Below, piece by piece: positions 1 through 5,052 of a stretch of DNA of 6,087 nt. The position numbers and the translations under genes are program-made. Below the pieces are notes generated by a model that was given only the letters and a program-made list of their open reading frames with translations, searched no databases and had not been told where the DNA came from. The DNA is from Nitrospirales bacterium (lineage in GTDB: Bacteria; Nitrospirota; Nitrospiria; Nitrospirales; UBA8639): the NCBI GenBank assembly GCA_021604265.1, contig BQIY01000153.1:1-6087 (forward strand), given 5' to 3'. How positions within the stretch are numbered: the first letter of the stretch is position 1; each line of letters starts with the position of its first letter.

Positions 1-76
1 TATAGCCCTGATCGGCGACGAGACTCACGGCATCCAGTTTGAATTCTTTGGAATATTTCTTTCGTGTGGTCAACAT
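1..76 (-). CDS. IS3-family transposase OrfA-like protein, N-terminal fragment
   Basis: Only the first 25 codons are present and the gene runs off the left edge. The visible protein starts MLTTRKKYSKEFKLDAVSLV, which is the typical beginning of the helix-turn-helix DNA-binding protein (Transposase_8 / HTH_Tnp_1 type) of IS3-like elements: basic residues, then an [F/Y]xxEFK-like motif, then the first helix. In this family the protein binds the element ends and works with, or is fused by frameshifting to, a DDE integrase-like catalytic part. The ATG at 74-76 is chosen because it is preceded by GGAGGTGATCA, an almost ideal ribosome binding site with a six-base spacer. Whether the element is intact cannot be seen. 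Confidence 0.8.
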   Translation of the reverse strand, partial: MLTTRKKYSKEFKLDAVSLVADQGY

Positions 77-87
77 TGATCACCTCC

Positions 88-109
88 GTTAAGTGGATTA
101 TCTCTTAAC
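88..109. repeat. Inverted repeat in the transposase leader
   Basis: GTTAAG (88-93) and CTTAAC (104-109) form a perfect 6-bp dyad with a 10-base gap, between the likely IS end and the transposase ribosome binding site. In RNA it would be a weak leader hairpin just upstream of the GGAGG. In many insertion sequences such a structure limits transposase translation or transcription entering from outside. That role is inferred here. Confidence 0.35.
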
Positions 110-139
110 TAGGTGGTATCAATCTATTAGACCACGTCA

Positions 140-240
140 CCTCTCTATTCCCGGATTCCACGTCAATGAACCGTTTAGAGAGGATGATAGCCCGTGTAGC
201 TTTCCCGATAAGGGATGAATGGGTTGCCGAGGTCTGCTAA
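140..240 (+). pseudogene. Possible 3' remnant of a gene cut by the insertion sequence
   Basis: An open plus-strand frame enters from the IS end and closes with TAA at 238-240. Its last residues are MNRLERMIARVAFPIRDEWV followed by AEVC. A terminator-like hairpin starts six bases after the stop, which is what the end of a real transcription unit looks like. The remnant has no recognisable domain and no ribosome binding site for its internal ATG at 166, so it is better read as a truncated C-terminus than as a peptide gene. It could equally be a chance open frame, since the evidence is position only. Confidence 0.2.
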
Positions 241-246
241 GTGATC

Positions 247-272
247 CGGTGAAACGGGTATTTCACCGTTTT
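247..272 (+). terminator. Intrinsic terminator-like hairpin
   Basis: CGGTGAAA (247-254), a six-base loop, and TTTCACCG (261-268) make a perfect 8-bp stem followed directly by TTTT (269-272). The T-run lies only on the plus-strand side, so it would stop rightward transcription. It follows the stop codon at 238-240 by six bases. The T-tract is short, so efficiency may be modest. Confidence 0.5.
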
Positions 273-400
273 CGCCTTCCAATGTCGGGATCAGATATTG
301 AGATGGACCTCAAAGACTGGCCTTTTCGTTTCCTGAAATGAGAAGCGGCATAGGAGATTCTGTCATAAAGAGTTGTTATCTTTTCGTTGAAGTCGCTCAT
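263..400 (-). other. Doubtful 45-residue ORF in an otherwise gene-free stretch (241-443)
   Basis: On the minus strand an ATG at 398-400 opens a 45-codon frame beginning MSDFNEKITTLYDRISYAAS and ending in a basic tail (GRRKR), with its stop inside the hairpin at 247-268. It lies downstream of the lipocalin gene on the same strand. The upstream sequence has only a weak AGG eight bases before the start. No family is recognised. Apart from this and the hairpin I see nothing convincing between 241 and 443. Confidence 0.15.
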
Positions 401-443
401 GAATGACACCTGCCCAAGCTGTGAGGCAAGAACGTCATCTGCG

Positions 444-1022
444 CTAGCGAAGGGTACGGATCAGGCGCTCCGTATGAAAGCCCAGGCGTTGACTAAAGGT
501 GACCGCGTCCTGATAGCTGGCCTCATCGAGCGTTGGAGTCCGTGCCAGGATCCACAGGTAGTCACGATCGGGGGTGCCGACGATCGCAAGTCGGTAGTCG
601 GGGTCGACTCGAAGTATCCAATAGTTCCCCTGCTCCGATGAGGTAAGCAAGGCCACAAGTTTAGCCGCCCACTGATCGAAGACGACATTCAGCTTTGCCT
701 GATGTTCTCGATCCACAACCGTGGCCACCCCCTCAATGCTGATCTCCTCACCGGTGTCGGTGACACATGCGTTTCGCACGGCAACCTCTTTTGATGCGAG
801 TAGCCGGTACTCGGCTGTGGATGATACGCAATTTCGTTGTGCCCACATGGGCAGTCGGGCAATTTCATGCCACAGTCCGCCATATCGGGAGAGGTCCACC
901 GACAAAGCTGTCGGTAACTCGCCTGGGGTTTCGATTGTGGAGCAGGCGGCCAGCATGAGGCCAAACACCACTGCAGTAAAGGGGTGTAAGATGCGGAATG
1001 TTACTTGAGGAAAGAGAGACAT
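444..1022 (-). CDS. blc: Outer-membrane lipocalin lipoprotein (Blc type)
   Basis: The 192-residue product is a bacterial lipocalin, a small beta-barrel that binds lipids or other hydrophobic ligands and is anchored by lipid at the inner face of the outer membrane. It starts with a signal peptide whose hydrophobic core ends in the lipobox LAAC, so Cys27 is the expected lipidated first residue. After it come the lipocalin GxW motif in RYGGLWHEIARLP (about residues 46-58) and the near-invariant late motif PDRDYLWILARTPT seen in Escherichia coli Blc. The C-terminal GFHTERLIRT matches the usual terminal helix or strand. Length fits the family (about 170-190). The ATG at 1020-1022 is preferred over the upstream in-frame ATG at 1131-1133 because AAAGGG lies six bases before it and the signal peptide begins right there. 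It is transcribed leftward, away from the hydrogenase locus. The physiological ligand is unknown, and envelope-stress roles are known only for relatives. Confidence 0.93.
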   Translation of the reverse strand: MSLFPQVTFRILHPFTAVVFGLMLAACSTIETPGELPTALSVDLSRYGGLWHEIARLPMWAQRNCVSSTAEYRLLASKEVAVRNACVTDTGEEISIEGVATVVDREHQAKLNVVFDQWAAKLVALLTSSEQGNYWILRVDPDYRLAIVGTPDRDYLWILARTPTLDEASYQDAVTFSQRLGFHTERLIRTLR

Positions 1023-1341
1023 TATATACCCTTTCTGTTCATCCGCGATCGTATCACGCCGTCCTGCTGTGTGCATCTTTAGATGGGGCGTTTTATTCCA
1101 CTCAATTGACGCGATACTATCACCCCGTGGCAAAGAAGTCTGGAAAAGCGACAGGGGAGTGCTTTACGCCGGATTCCTGGCGTGGGGGAAATTGGCATGG
1201 CCTGCGGTCCAACCCCCGGAAAATTGAGTGACCACTCTTTTAGTAACCACTCTTCTGAGGATGAATCCTTAAAGACGCCTCTCAAACCTGACGTACCTTT
1301 TTCTAAAAAACCCTCAAGCGATATCAACATGGTAATGCTGT

Positions 1342-1390
1342 CCATGAAGAAAGCTTCATGGTGGGTTCATGAGTGTTCATGTGCATGAAG
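1342..1390. repeat. Cluster of TTCATG/CATGAA words forming two inverted repeats
   Basis: CCATGAAG-AAAG-CTTCATGG (1342-1361) is a perfect 8-bp hairpin with a four-base loop. It is followed by TTCATG at 1366, then TTCATG-TG-CATGAA (1376-1389), a second perfect dyad. The same six-base word therefore occurs five times within about 48 bases, in both orientations. Such spacing could be a cooperative regulator-binding array or a folded RNA. There is no T-tract to suggest a terminator. Function is unknown. Confidence 0.6.
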
Positions 1391-1494
1391 TATTCTACGA
1401 AGTGAAAGGCGCAACACCAGATGGATGATGTGCTTAATTAATGGGTTCCGGAGAACGGTCTTGTATGCCTGTTCTAAATAAAAATCTTTTGGCT

Positions 1495-1520
1495 TAACCA
1501 TCAAACTGCACCGATGGTTA
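1495..1520 (+). promoter_or_regulatory. 8-bp dyad directly upstream of the membrane protein gene
   Basis: TAACCATC (1495-1502) and GATGGTTA (1513-1520) are perfect inverted copies with a 10-base gap, and the stem can extend with a U-G and a C-G pair in RNA. The dyad ends 16 bases before the GGAG ribosome binding site at 1537-1540. It could be an operator or a leader hairpin. There is no T-run after it, so a terminator is unlikely. Confidence 0.45.
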
Positions 1521-1547
1521 GGGCCGTTGAGTGCGTGGAGACCACAC

Positions 1548-2044
1548 ATGGAAAAAGAGTTGAGCACTGTTAAGATCGGCCTGGCACTCGTGTTGCTCGG
1601 GCTATTGTTTGGCGTGGGAATGGGTATTGTTTTTGGGGTCAATGAAGATCTGTTCAAGGATTATATAGCCCAAGGGATTACGGCAAATCCAGATGTGCAC
1701 GATGCCAAAAGTCCTGACAAGATTTGGCGTTATGCTCAAAGGGCTCACTTTCACGCCACGGGCATTGCGGCCTTCTCGCTGGGCTGGTCATCCTTGTCAT
1801 GTTTTCCACACTCAAACCCACCTATAAGAAAGCCTCGGCCATTCTTCTGGGGCTGAGCAGTTTCTATCCGCTGTCCTGGTACACGATGTTTTGGTTGGCC
1901 CCCTCCATTGGTCGGGGATCAGCTCATGGGCATACTCTGACAGAGAGCTTCGTCTATATCGGCGTGGGAGGTTTATTGCTTGGAGTCATTTTCCTCTGTG
2001 CCAACCTATTCCTAGGGCTTTTTCGAGAGGAATCCACAAGATAG
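1548..2044 (+). pseudogene. Four-helix membrane protein, unknown function, one-base frameshift
   Basis: With one base restored this would be a 165-residue inner-membrane protein. Helix 1 is about residues 9-30 (IGLALVLLGLLFGVGMGIVF) and helices 2-4 follow the frameshift. Histidines at the start of helix 2 (RAHFHATG, H67 and H69) and the HGHT motif before helix 4 could bind a metal or heme, but this is only suggested by their position. The ATG at 1548 has GGAG at 1537-1540, seven bases away. The first frame stops at 1856 (102 residues). The protein clearly continues in the next frame as LVILVMFSTLKPTYKKAS and ends at 2044. The switch fits loss of one G in the run at 1781-1783, within CTGGGCTGG. 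This may be a true mutation, an assembly error, or less likely programmed slippage. I do not recognise the family, and no hydrogenase link is shown by the sequence. Confidence 0.75.
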
Positions 2045-2088
2045 GGTTAGGCTTGGGAAAACACGAGTTTCCTGATATTTCTCTTGAC

Positions 2089-2325
2089 CTACAAAGAGAA
2101 TTTATATTTTTGTTGAGAAGCCGTTTCCTGGAGTTGAACCTTTTGAAGAGTAGGGGCATTATCGACGACGTCTGGAGGCCGAGCTTCTTTGGGGACCGGT
2201 GAGGACGATTCAAGCTGGGGAATTGAGGATGTATTTGAAATTTTTGAAGAAAAAATAAAAGGACTGAACACAAAAAGAAGAAACACGATAGGCCAGAAGA
2301 CAGACTTTCTCAAAGGACAGTACAT
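2089..2325 (-). CDS. Hypothetical small single-pass membrane protein
   Basis: A 78-codon minus-strand frame starting MYCPLRKSVFWPIVFLLFVF has a short basic N-terminus, one strongly hydrophobic helix of about 20 residues, then a Ser/Pro-rich hydrophilic tail, like a signal-anchored protein facing the periplasm. The ATG at 2323-2325 is preferred because AGAGGA sits four bases upstream. The frame is open further, to an ATG at 2400 with AAAGG only three bases before it, giving 103 residues. No family is recognised. The region is AT-rich and the frame could be accidental, so this is a candidate only. It would converge on the frameshifted membrane protein gene. Confidence 0.35.
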   Translation of the reverse strand: MYCPLRKSVFWPIVFLLFVFSPFIFSSKISNTSSIPQLESSSPVPKEARPPDVVDNAPTLQKVQLQETASQQKYKFSL

Positions 2326-2870
2326 GCAATCCTCTGAAACTGCGGGTTGGTGATTGTGCTTCTTTCTTTCTGTCTTGCTGTAGCTCATTTGGCTGTTCAT
2401 TGACCTTTCACAAATTTTTTGAGAACAATGGCGTTCGGTCTTCCATTTATCGGAATTCGTAAGGGATTTATTAATACTTTTCCTCTAGTCATCTCCCAGT
2501 CCTCTAATTCTAATCTTTCAAGAATATTTATGGAATCAGGCAAACCGCATGAAAAAGCAAAGTCCAAAAGCGCGGGCCCGCTCCCACGCCCAGGGGGCCA
2601 ACGTCAACAGCCAGAAAGCTCCACTTTTGGTCTGTCCACGTTTTGGGGAAGCTTACATTTTGATGTCCGATTTCTCCGGAGAGGAAACCCTTCGATACCC
2701 TTTGGGGAACATTTTCGGGGCGACCCGGTATTTTGAGGACCCTGTTCGACATATTTTTTTCATTGCCTTCAAAAGAAAAAGTCAATGTGAAACAACACGT
2801 TAATGTTCCATAGATGAACCAAATCTGACAGATTCCCTACGCTCAATATTCCTCAAAAATGCCATTTCGG

Positions 2871-2899
2871 TTGCGTTTTTTGTAGATGCTAACTAAATT
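2871..2899 (+). promoter_or_regulatory. Weak candidate sigma-70 promoter for the regulator
   Basis: TTGCGT (2871-2876) and TAAATT (2894-2899) are separated by 17 bases and match the -35 and -10 consensus in about three and four positions. Transcription would begin near 2906, leaving a short leader before the GTG start at 2933. It would place the upstream TTG at 2906 and leave the ATG at 2918 almost leaderless, in agreement with the GTG choice. The match is weak. Confidence 0.22.
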
Positions 2900-2922
2900 A
2901 CTACTTTGACAGCTTACATGAA

Positions 2923-2927
2923 GAGGG
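2923..2927 (+). promoter_or_regulatory. Ribosome binding site that decides the regulator start
   Basis: GAGGG lies five bases before GTG 2933 and downstream of the alternative TTG (2906) and ATG (2918). Neither of those has any purine-rich sequence at a suitable distance. This makes GTG 2933 the best-supported initiation codon. Confidence 0.55.
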
Positions 2928-2932
2928 AAGAC

Positions 2933-4375
2933 GTGGAAGAAACCATCCTTCTCATTGAAAGTGAGCCTGAAAAGTCTAAGACCCTCCTTTCCTGCCTGTC
3001 CCAAGACTACCAGGTCTTGACCGCCACGACCGGAAAACATGCCCGGCAGGCGTTAGACCAAATTCCTACCATAGATGTCATCTTATTCGATGACGGCATT
3101 ACTGACGTCTCGAGTGTGGATTTCTTTCAGGAGATCCGGGTGCGCTACCCTGATGTGGTCCGGGTGTTACTAAGTGACTCAGGGGATGAACAGGCTATCT
3201 CCGATATCATGAAATTGGAAGCGGTGTATCAGGTGGTTCCCAAATCCATTCCTTCCTGGCATCTTTTGCTGTTGGTCAATCGTGCGCTGGAAAGCCGTGA
3301 ATTGAGTCGACGCCACCGTTTCTTAAGCCGTGAATTGAAAATTTCCGACAATGCGTTTCGAAGTCCCAAGGATGGGTTGATCAAACTCATCCGGGAAAGT
3401 TATGAATTCGGTAAACTCGTGTTCGCCAGCGACAGGATGTTGGAAGTCTGTAATCTGGCGAAAAGGGCCGCCCCGACCGATCTGCCTGTGCTCATTGAAG
3501 GAGAAACGGGAACCGGCAAAGAGCTTATGGCTCAAGCGATTCATGGATTCAGTGAGCAGAAGGGGTATCCCTTTCTGACGCAAAATTGTGGTGCGCTACC
3601 CGACGATTTACTCTACTCCGAACTTTTCGGCCACAAGCGCGGGGCGTTCACCGGCGCCGTAAGCGATCGACTAGGATTATTTTCCGCTGCGGACGGAGGC
3701 ACGGTGTTTCTGGATGAAATCTCAGAAGTCTCCCCAGTATTCCAGGTGAGTCTGCTTCGATTCTTACAGGAAGGGGAAATCAAGCCCTTGGGGACGGAGC
3801 AAACGAGCCATGCGCATGTCCGGATTCTGGCAGCCTCAAACCGGCCCATTAAGGAAGCGGTCAAGGAAGGCAAATTTCGGCAAGATCTCTATTTTCGTCT
3901 TCGCGGATTTGAAATTCTTATCCCTCCGCTTCGAGATCGTCAGGAAGATATTCCTGTCCTGGCCGAATACCTGTCCCGTAAATATTCCGAAAGTTTAAAT
4001 CGAAAAATAGCCGGCCTTTCAGTTCAAGTGATGCATCACCTCCAGGCCTATTCATTTCCAGGAAATATCCGGGAGCTGGAAACCGAAATTCATCGAATGG
4101 TTTCCCTTGCCGGTGAGGGGGAATTCCTGACCATTGAACATCTTTCACCGGATTTAACCCGGGCCTTCCCGGAAGATCCCTTCAAGGATCGCGGGCACCT
4201 CAACGGGGGACGAACATTGAAGGAAAAGGTCGAACGGCTTGAAGCCCGAATTGTTTCTCAAGCGCTCATCAGGCACCGCTGGAACCAAAGTAAGGTGGCC
4301 AAAGAGCTGGGATTGTCACGCGTGGGGTTAGCCAATAAAATCAAACGCTACAACCTTTATCAATTGACTCACTAG
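2933..4375 (+). CDS. hoxA: HoxA/HupR-like NtrC-family sigma-54 activator
   Basis: The 480-residue protein is a response-regulator enhancer-binding protein that uses ATP to open sigma-54 promoters. Residues 1-120 are a receiver domain with phosphoacceptor D53, S81 and K104, but the acidic pair is E9-S10 instead of two aspartates. The AAA+ domain (about 165-395) has Walker A GETGTGKE (190-197), the sigma-54-contacting GAFTGA loop (237-242), Walker B GGTVFLDE (255-262), arginines in RQDLYFRL (316-323) and FPGNIREL (375-382). The C-terminus (435-475) is a Fis-type helix-turn-helix with LGLSRVGLANKIKRY, very like hydrogenase regulators HoxA and HupR. Three in-frame starts exist: TTG 2906, ATG 2918 and GTG 2933. 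Only the GTG has a ribosome binding site (AGAGGG, five to six bases away), and it gives the usual short N-terminus. Location just upstream of hupS and its sigma-54 promoter supports hydrogenase control. No partner histidine kinase is in the window. Confidence 0.93.
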   Translation: MEETILLIESEPEKSKTLLSCLSQDYQVLTATTGKHARQALDQIPTIDVILFDDGITDVSSVDFFQEIRVRYPDVVRVLLSDSGDEQAISDIMKLEAVYQVVPKSIPSWHLLLLVNRALESRELSRRHRFLSRELKISDNAFRSPKDGLIKLIRESYEFGKLVFASDRMLEVCNLAKRAAPTDLPVLIEGETGTGKELMAQAIHGFSEQKGYPFLTQNCGALPDDLLYSELFGHKRGAFTGAVSDRLGLFSAADGGTVFLDEISEVSPVFQVSLLRFLQEGEIKPLGTEQTSHAHVRILAASNRPIKEAVKEGKFRQDLYFRLRGFEILIPPLRDRQEDIPVLAEYLSRKYSESLNRKIAGLSVQVMHHLQAYSFPGNIRELETEIHRMVSLAGEGEFLTIEHLSPDLTRAFPEDPFKDRGHLNGGRTLKEKVERLEARIVSQALIRHRWNQSKVAKELGLSRVGLANKIKRYNLYQLTH

Positions 4376-4409
4376 GACCCTGATGAGATTCATTTCCGTT
4401 CGTTCACCC

Positions 4410-4426
4410 GAAGGACAACATCCTTC
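4410..4426 (+). terminator. Weak hairpin after the regulator gene
   Basis: GAAGGA-CAACA-TCCTTC is a perfect 6-bp stem with a five-base loop, 34 bases after the regulator stop codon. It is followed by TTCTCC and not a clean T-run, so it may only attenuate or do nothing, and the next gene 47 bases on could still be co-transcribed. Confidence 0.25.
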
Positions 4427-4473
4427 TTCTCCGAAGGCTAAGACTCTGGGACATCACAAAGGATCGTTTAAAG

Positions 4474-4650
4474 ATGATTCCTGAATCCACACCACCACAG
4501 ATAAAGGAACTCGGGGTCACTCCACTCGCCCGGCAGCTTGAGTTGACAGAAGAGCAGACGAACGGACATTGGTGCAGTCGCTGTCAAGGCATTTGGTACG
4601 GTTATACACTTGAAACCCAATGCCCTGTCTGCGGAAACCGTCGCGGATAA
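4474..4650 (+). CDS. Small zinc-ribbon protein in the hydrogenase locus
   Basis: This 58-residue protein begins MIPESTPPQIKELGVTPLAR and carries two knuckles, HWCSRC (C34, C37) and CPVCG (C50, C53), in a C-x2-C-x12-C-x2-C pattern typical of a zinc ribbon. The short spacing between knuckles is unlike rubredoxin, where it is near 29, and the protein lacks the N-terminal domain of HypA, so I name neither. The N-terminal 30 residues are charged and predicted helical. The ATG at 4474 is the only start in its frame, and AAAGGA lies about ten bases upstream. It is co-oriented with the regulator 98 bases before and with hupS after. A role in hydrogenase assembly, cluster handling or regulation is plausible from position only. 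A minus-strand frame overlaps it, but the four paired cysteines favour this strand. Confidence 0.72.
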   Translation: MIPESTPPQIKELGVTPLARQLELTEEQTNGHWCSRCQGIWYGYTLETQCPVCGNRRG

Positions 4651-4807
4651 TTTCCATCCTGTTTTGACTGAGCATCAGGGCGATTTTCACCATATCCAAA
4701 CGCTCCACCCTGACTCGGACCTCGAATCCTGAATTTTTTAAAATTTTCCTCTTTAGAACCTCCGCAGAAACTGCACGCTGCGTTGCGTTGAGTCGTGAGC
4801 CGATCAT
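4517..4807 (-). other. Antisense ORF overlapping the zinc-ribbon gene, doubtful
   Basis: A 96-codon minus-strand frame beginning MIGSRLNATQRAVSAEVLKR has a good AAGAAGG ribosome binding site five bases before its ATG, and the part outside the overlap could form a strand-helix-strand fold (GFEVRVRVERL, then an amphipathic helix). Its last 45 or so codons are the reverse complement of the zinc-ribbon gene and look like shadow sequence. No family is recognised. Either this is chance, or a short real gene whose tail runs antisense. It would also face away from hupS. Confidence 0.2.
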
Positions 4808-4867
4808 GGCAACCTTCTTCGCACTTTTCCATTAACTGTAAACCTTCTTTTCATAGGACAGAGTCGG

Positions 4868-4902
4868 GTTGAGGTCACCGGAAATCCTACTCTTACCTCA
4901 AC
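4868..4902. promoter_or_regulatory. Candidate enhancer (UAS) for the sigma-54 activator
   Basis: GTTGAGGT (4868-4875) and ACCTCAAC (4895-4902) are perfect inverted 8-mers with 19 bases between them. The dyad lies about 83-117 bases upstream of the predicted start site, the usual place for enhancers bound by NtrC-family dimers. The arms contain TTGAGG/CCTCAA, which partly recalls the TTG...CAA half-sites known for HupR, but the spacing differs. Binding is inferred. Confidence 0.5.
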
Positions 4903-4958
4903 ACCATGAAATCCCAAAGATATTCCCACACAATCACACTATCCTTTTCGAAATGATT

Positions 4959-4974
4959 AGGCCTGGTTGTTGCT
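4959..4974 (+). promoter_or_regulatory. Sigma-54 (-24/-12) promoter of hupS
   Basis: AGGCCTGGTTGTTGCT matches the sigma-54 consensus TGGCACG-N4-TTGCW: GG at 4960-4961, exactly ten bases to GC at 4972-4973, a matching C after the GG, a matching G before the N4 spacer, and a complete TTGCT. Transcription should begin near 4985. The gene just upstream encodes a sigma-54 activator with an intact GAFTGA loop, which supports the call. Confidence 0.75.
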
Positions 4975-5052
4975 TATTACGCTGTATTGTTGAACTGTGT
5001 TGTGGATGGAAAGGCCGTCGCGTTCTGACAAACCTTTTTGAGGAGTAAGACT

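Larger units (their letters stand above)
1..139 (-). mobile_element. End of an IS3-type insertion sequence (partial)
   Basis: The transposase start at 76 and about 60 bases upstream of it look like the 5' end of an IS3-family element whose body lies beyond the left edge of the window. Read on the minus strand, the sequence from 139 begins TGACGTGGTC, and many IS3-family ends start with TG. The outer 27 bases form an imperfect dyad, with GTGGT at one side (131-135 on plus) and ACCAC at the other (113-117). The exact end is inferred, because the partner terminal repeat and any target duplication are outside the window. Confidence 0.6.
1023..1547. other. Long intergenic region, dyad-rich, no convincing gene
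   Basis: This 525-base stretch separates the leftward lipocalin gene from the rightward membrane protein gene, so promoters for both should be here. I find no strong -35/-10 pair. A 63-codon plus-strand frame from ATG 1197 (MACGPTPGKLSDHSF...) is preceded by GGGGGA, but it has low-complexity hydrophilic composition, no family resemblance, and a competing minus-strand frame, so I do not call it a gene. Notable contents are a 9-base direct repeat ACCACTCTT at 1231-1239 and 1246-1254, the TTCATG cluster at 1342-1390, and the dyad at 1495-1520. Confidence 0.6.
2045..2932. other. Long intergenic region before the hydrogenase regulator
   Basis: Almost 900 bases contain no strong gene. The only candidate is the small minus-strand membrane ORF ending at 2089. 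From about 2560 to 2760 the base composition turns GC-rich, with several overlapping 80-100 codon frames on both strands. None shows a ribosome binding site together with a believable protein, which is more like a dispersed repeat or gene relic than a gene. It includes the 10-bp palindrome TCTCCGGAGA at 2673-2682. The stretch from 2800 to 2905 is AT-rich and probably carries the regulator promoter. Confidence 0.5.
4651..5052 (+). promoter_or_regulatory. hupSL control region
   Basis: About 400 bases upstream of hupS contain no plus-strand gene. They hold an A/T tract (4732-4747), the inverted repeat at 4868-4902, the sigma-54 promoter at 4959-4974, and a predicted leader of roughly 68 bases ending in GAGGAG (5040-5045), seven bases before the hupS ATG. 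No clear IHF consensus was found between the inverted repeat and the promoter. Confidence 0.6.

Noticed and set aside
387..641. Plus-strand 84-codon ORF
   Set aside because: It lies antisense within the well-supported lipocalin gene and has no family resemblance or ribosome binding site.
1079..1345. Minus-strand 88-codon ORF upstream of the lipocalin gene
   Set aside because: Composition is not protein-like over its length, no family is recognised, and an overlapping plus-strand frame of similar quality exists.
2528..2803. Overlapping ORFs of about 85 codons on both strands
   Set aside because: Neither shows a convincing start with ribosome binding site or a recognisable fold; a non-coding repeat or relic explains both.
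2906..2911. TTGACA as a perfect -35 box
   Set aside because: No -10-like hexamer is found 16-18 bases downstream, and transcription would start inside the regulator gene.
4610..4620. TTG-N5-CAA, resembling a HupR binding half-site pair
   Set aside because: It lies inside the zinc-ribbon coding region about 370 bases upstream of the promoter, and an 11-base motif with six fixed bases is expected by chance at this length.
4806..4825. TGGCAACCTTCTTCGCA as a second sigma-54 promoter
   Set aside because: There are 11 rather than 10 bases between GG and GC, and the TTGC element is disrupted.
4934..4947. AATCACACTATCC as an IHF site
   Set aside because: It fails the consensus at the sixth position and at the TTR element, so it is not better than background.
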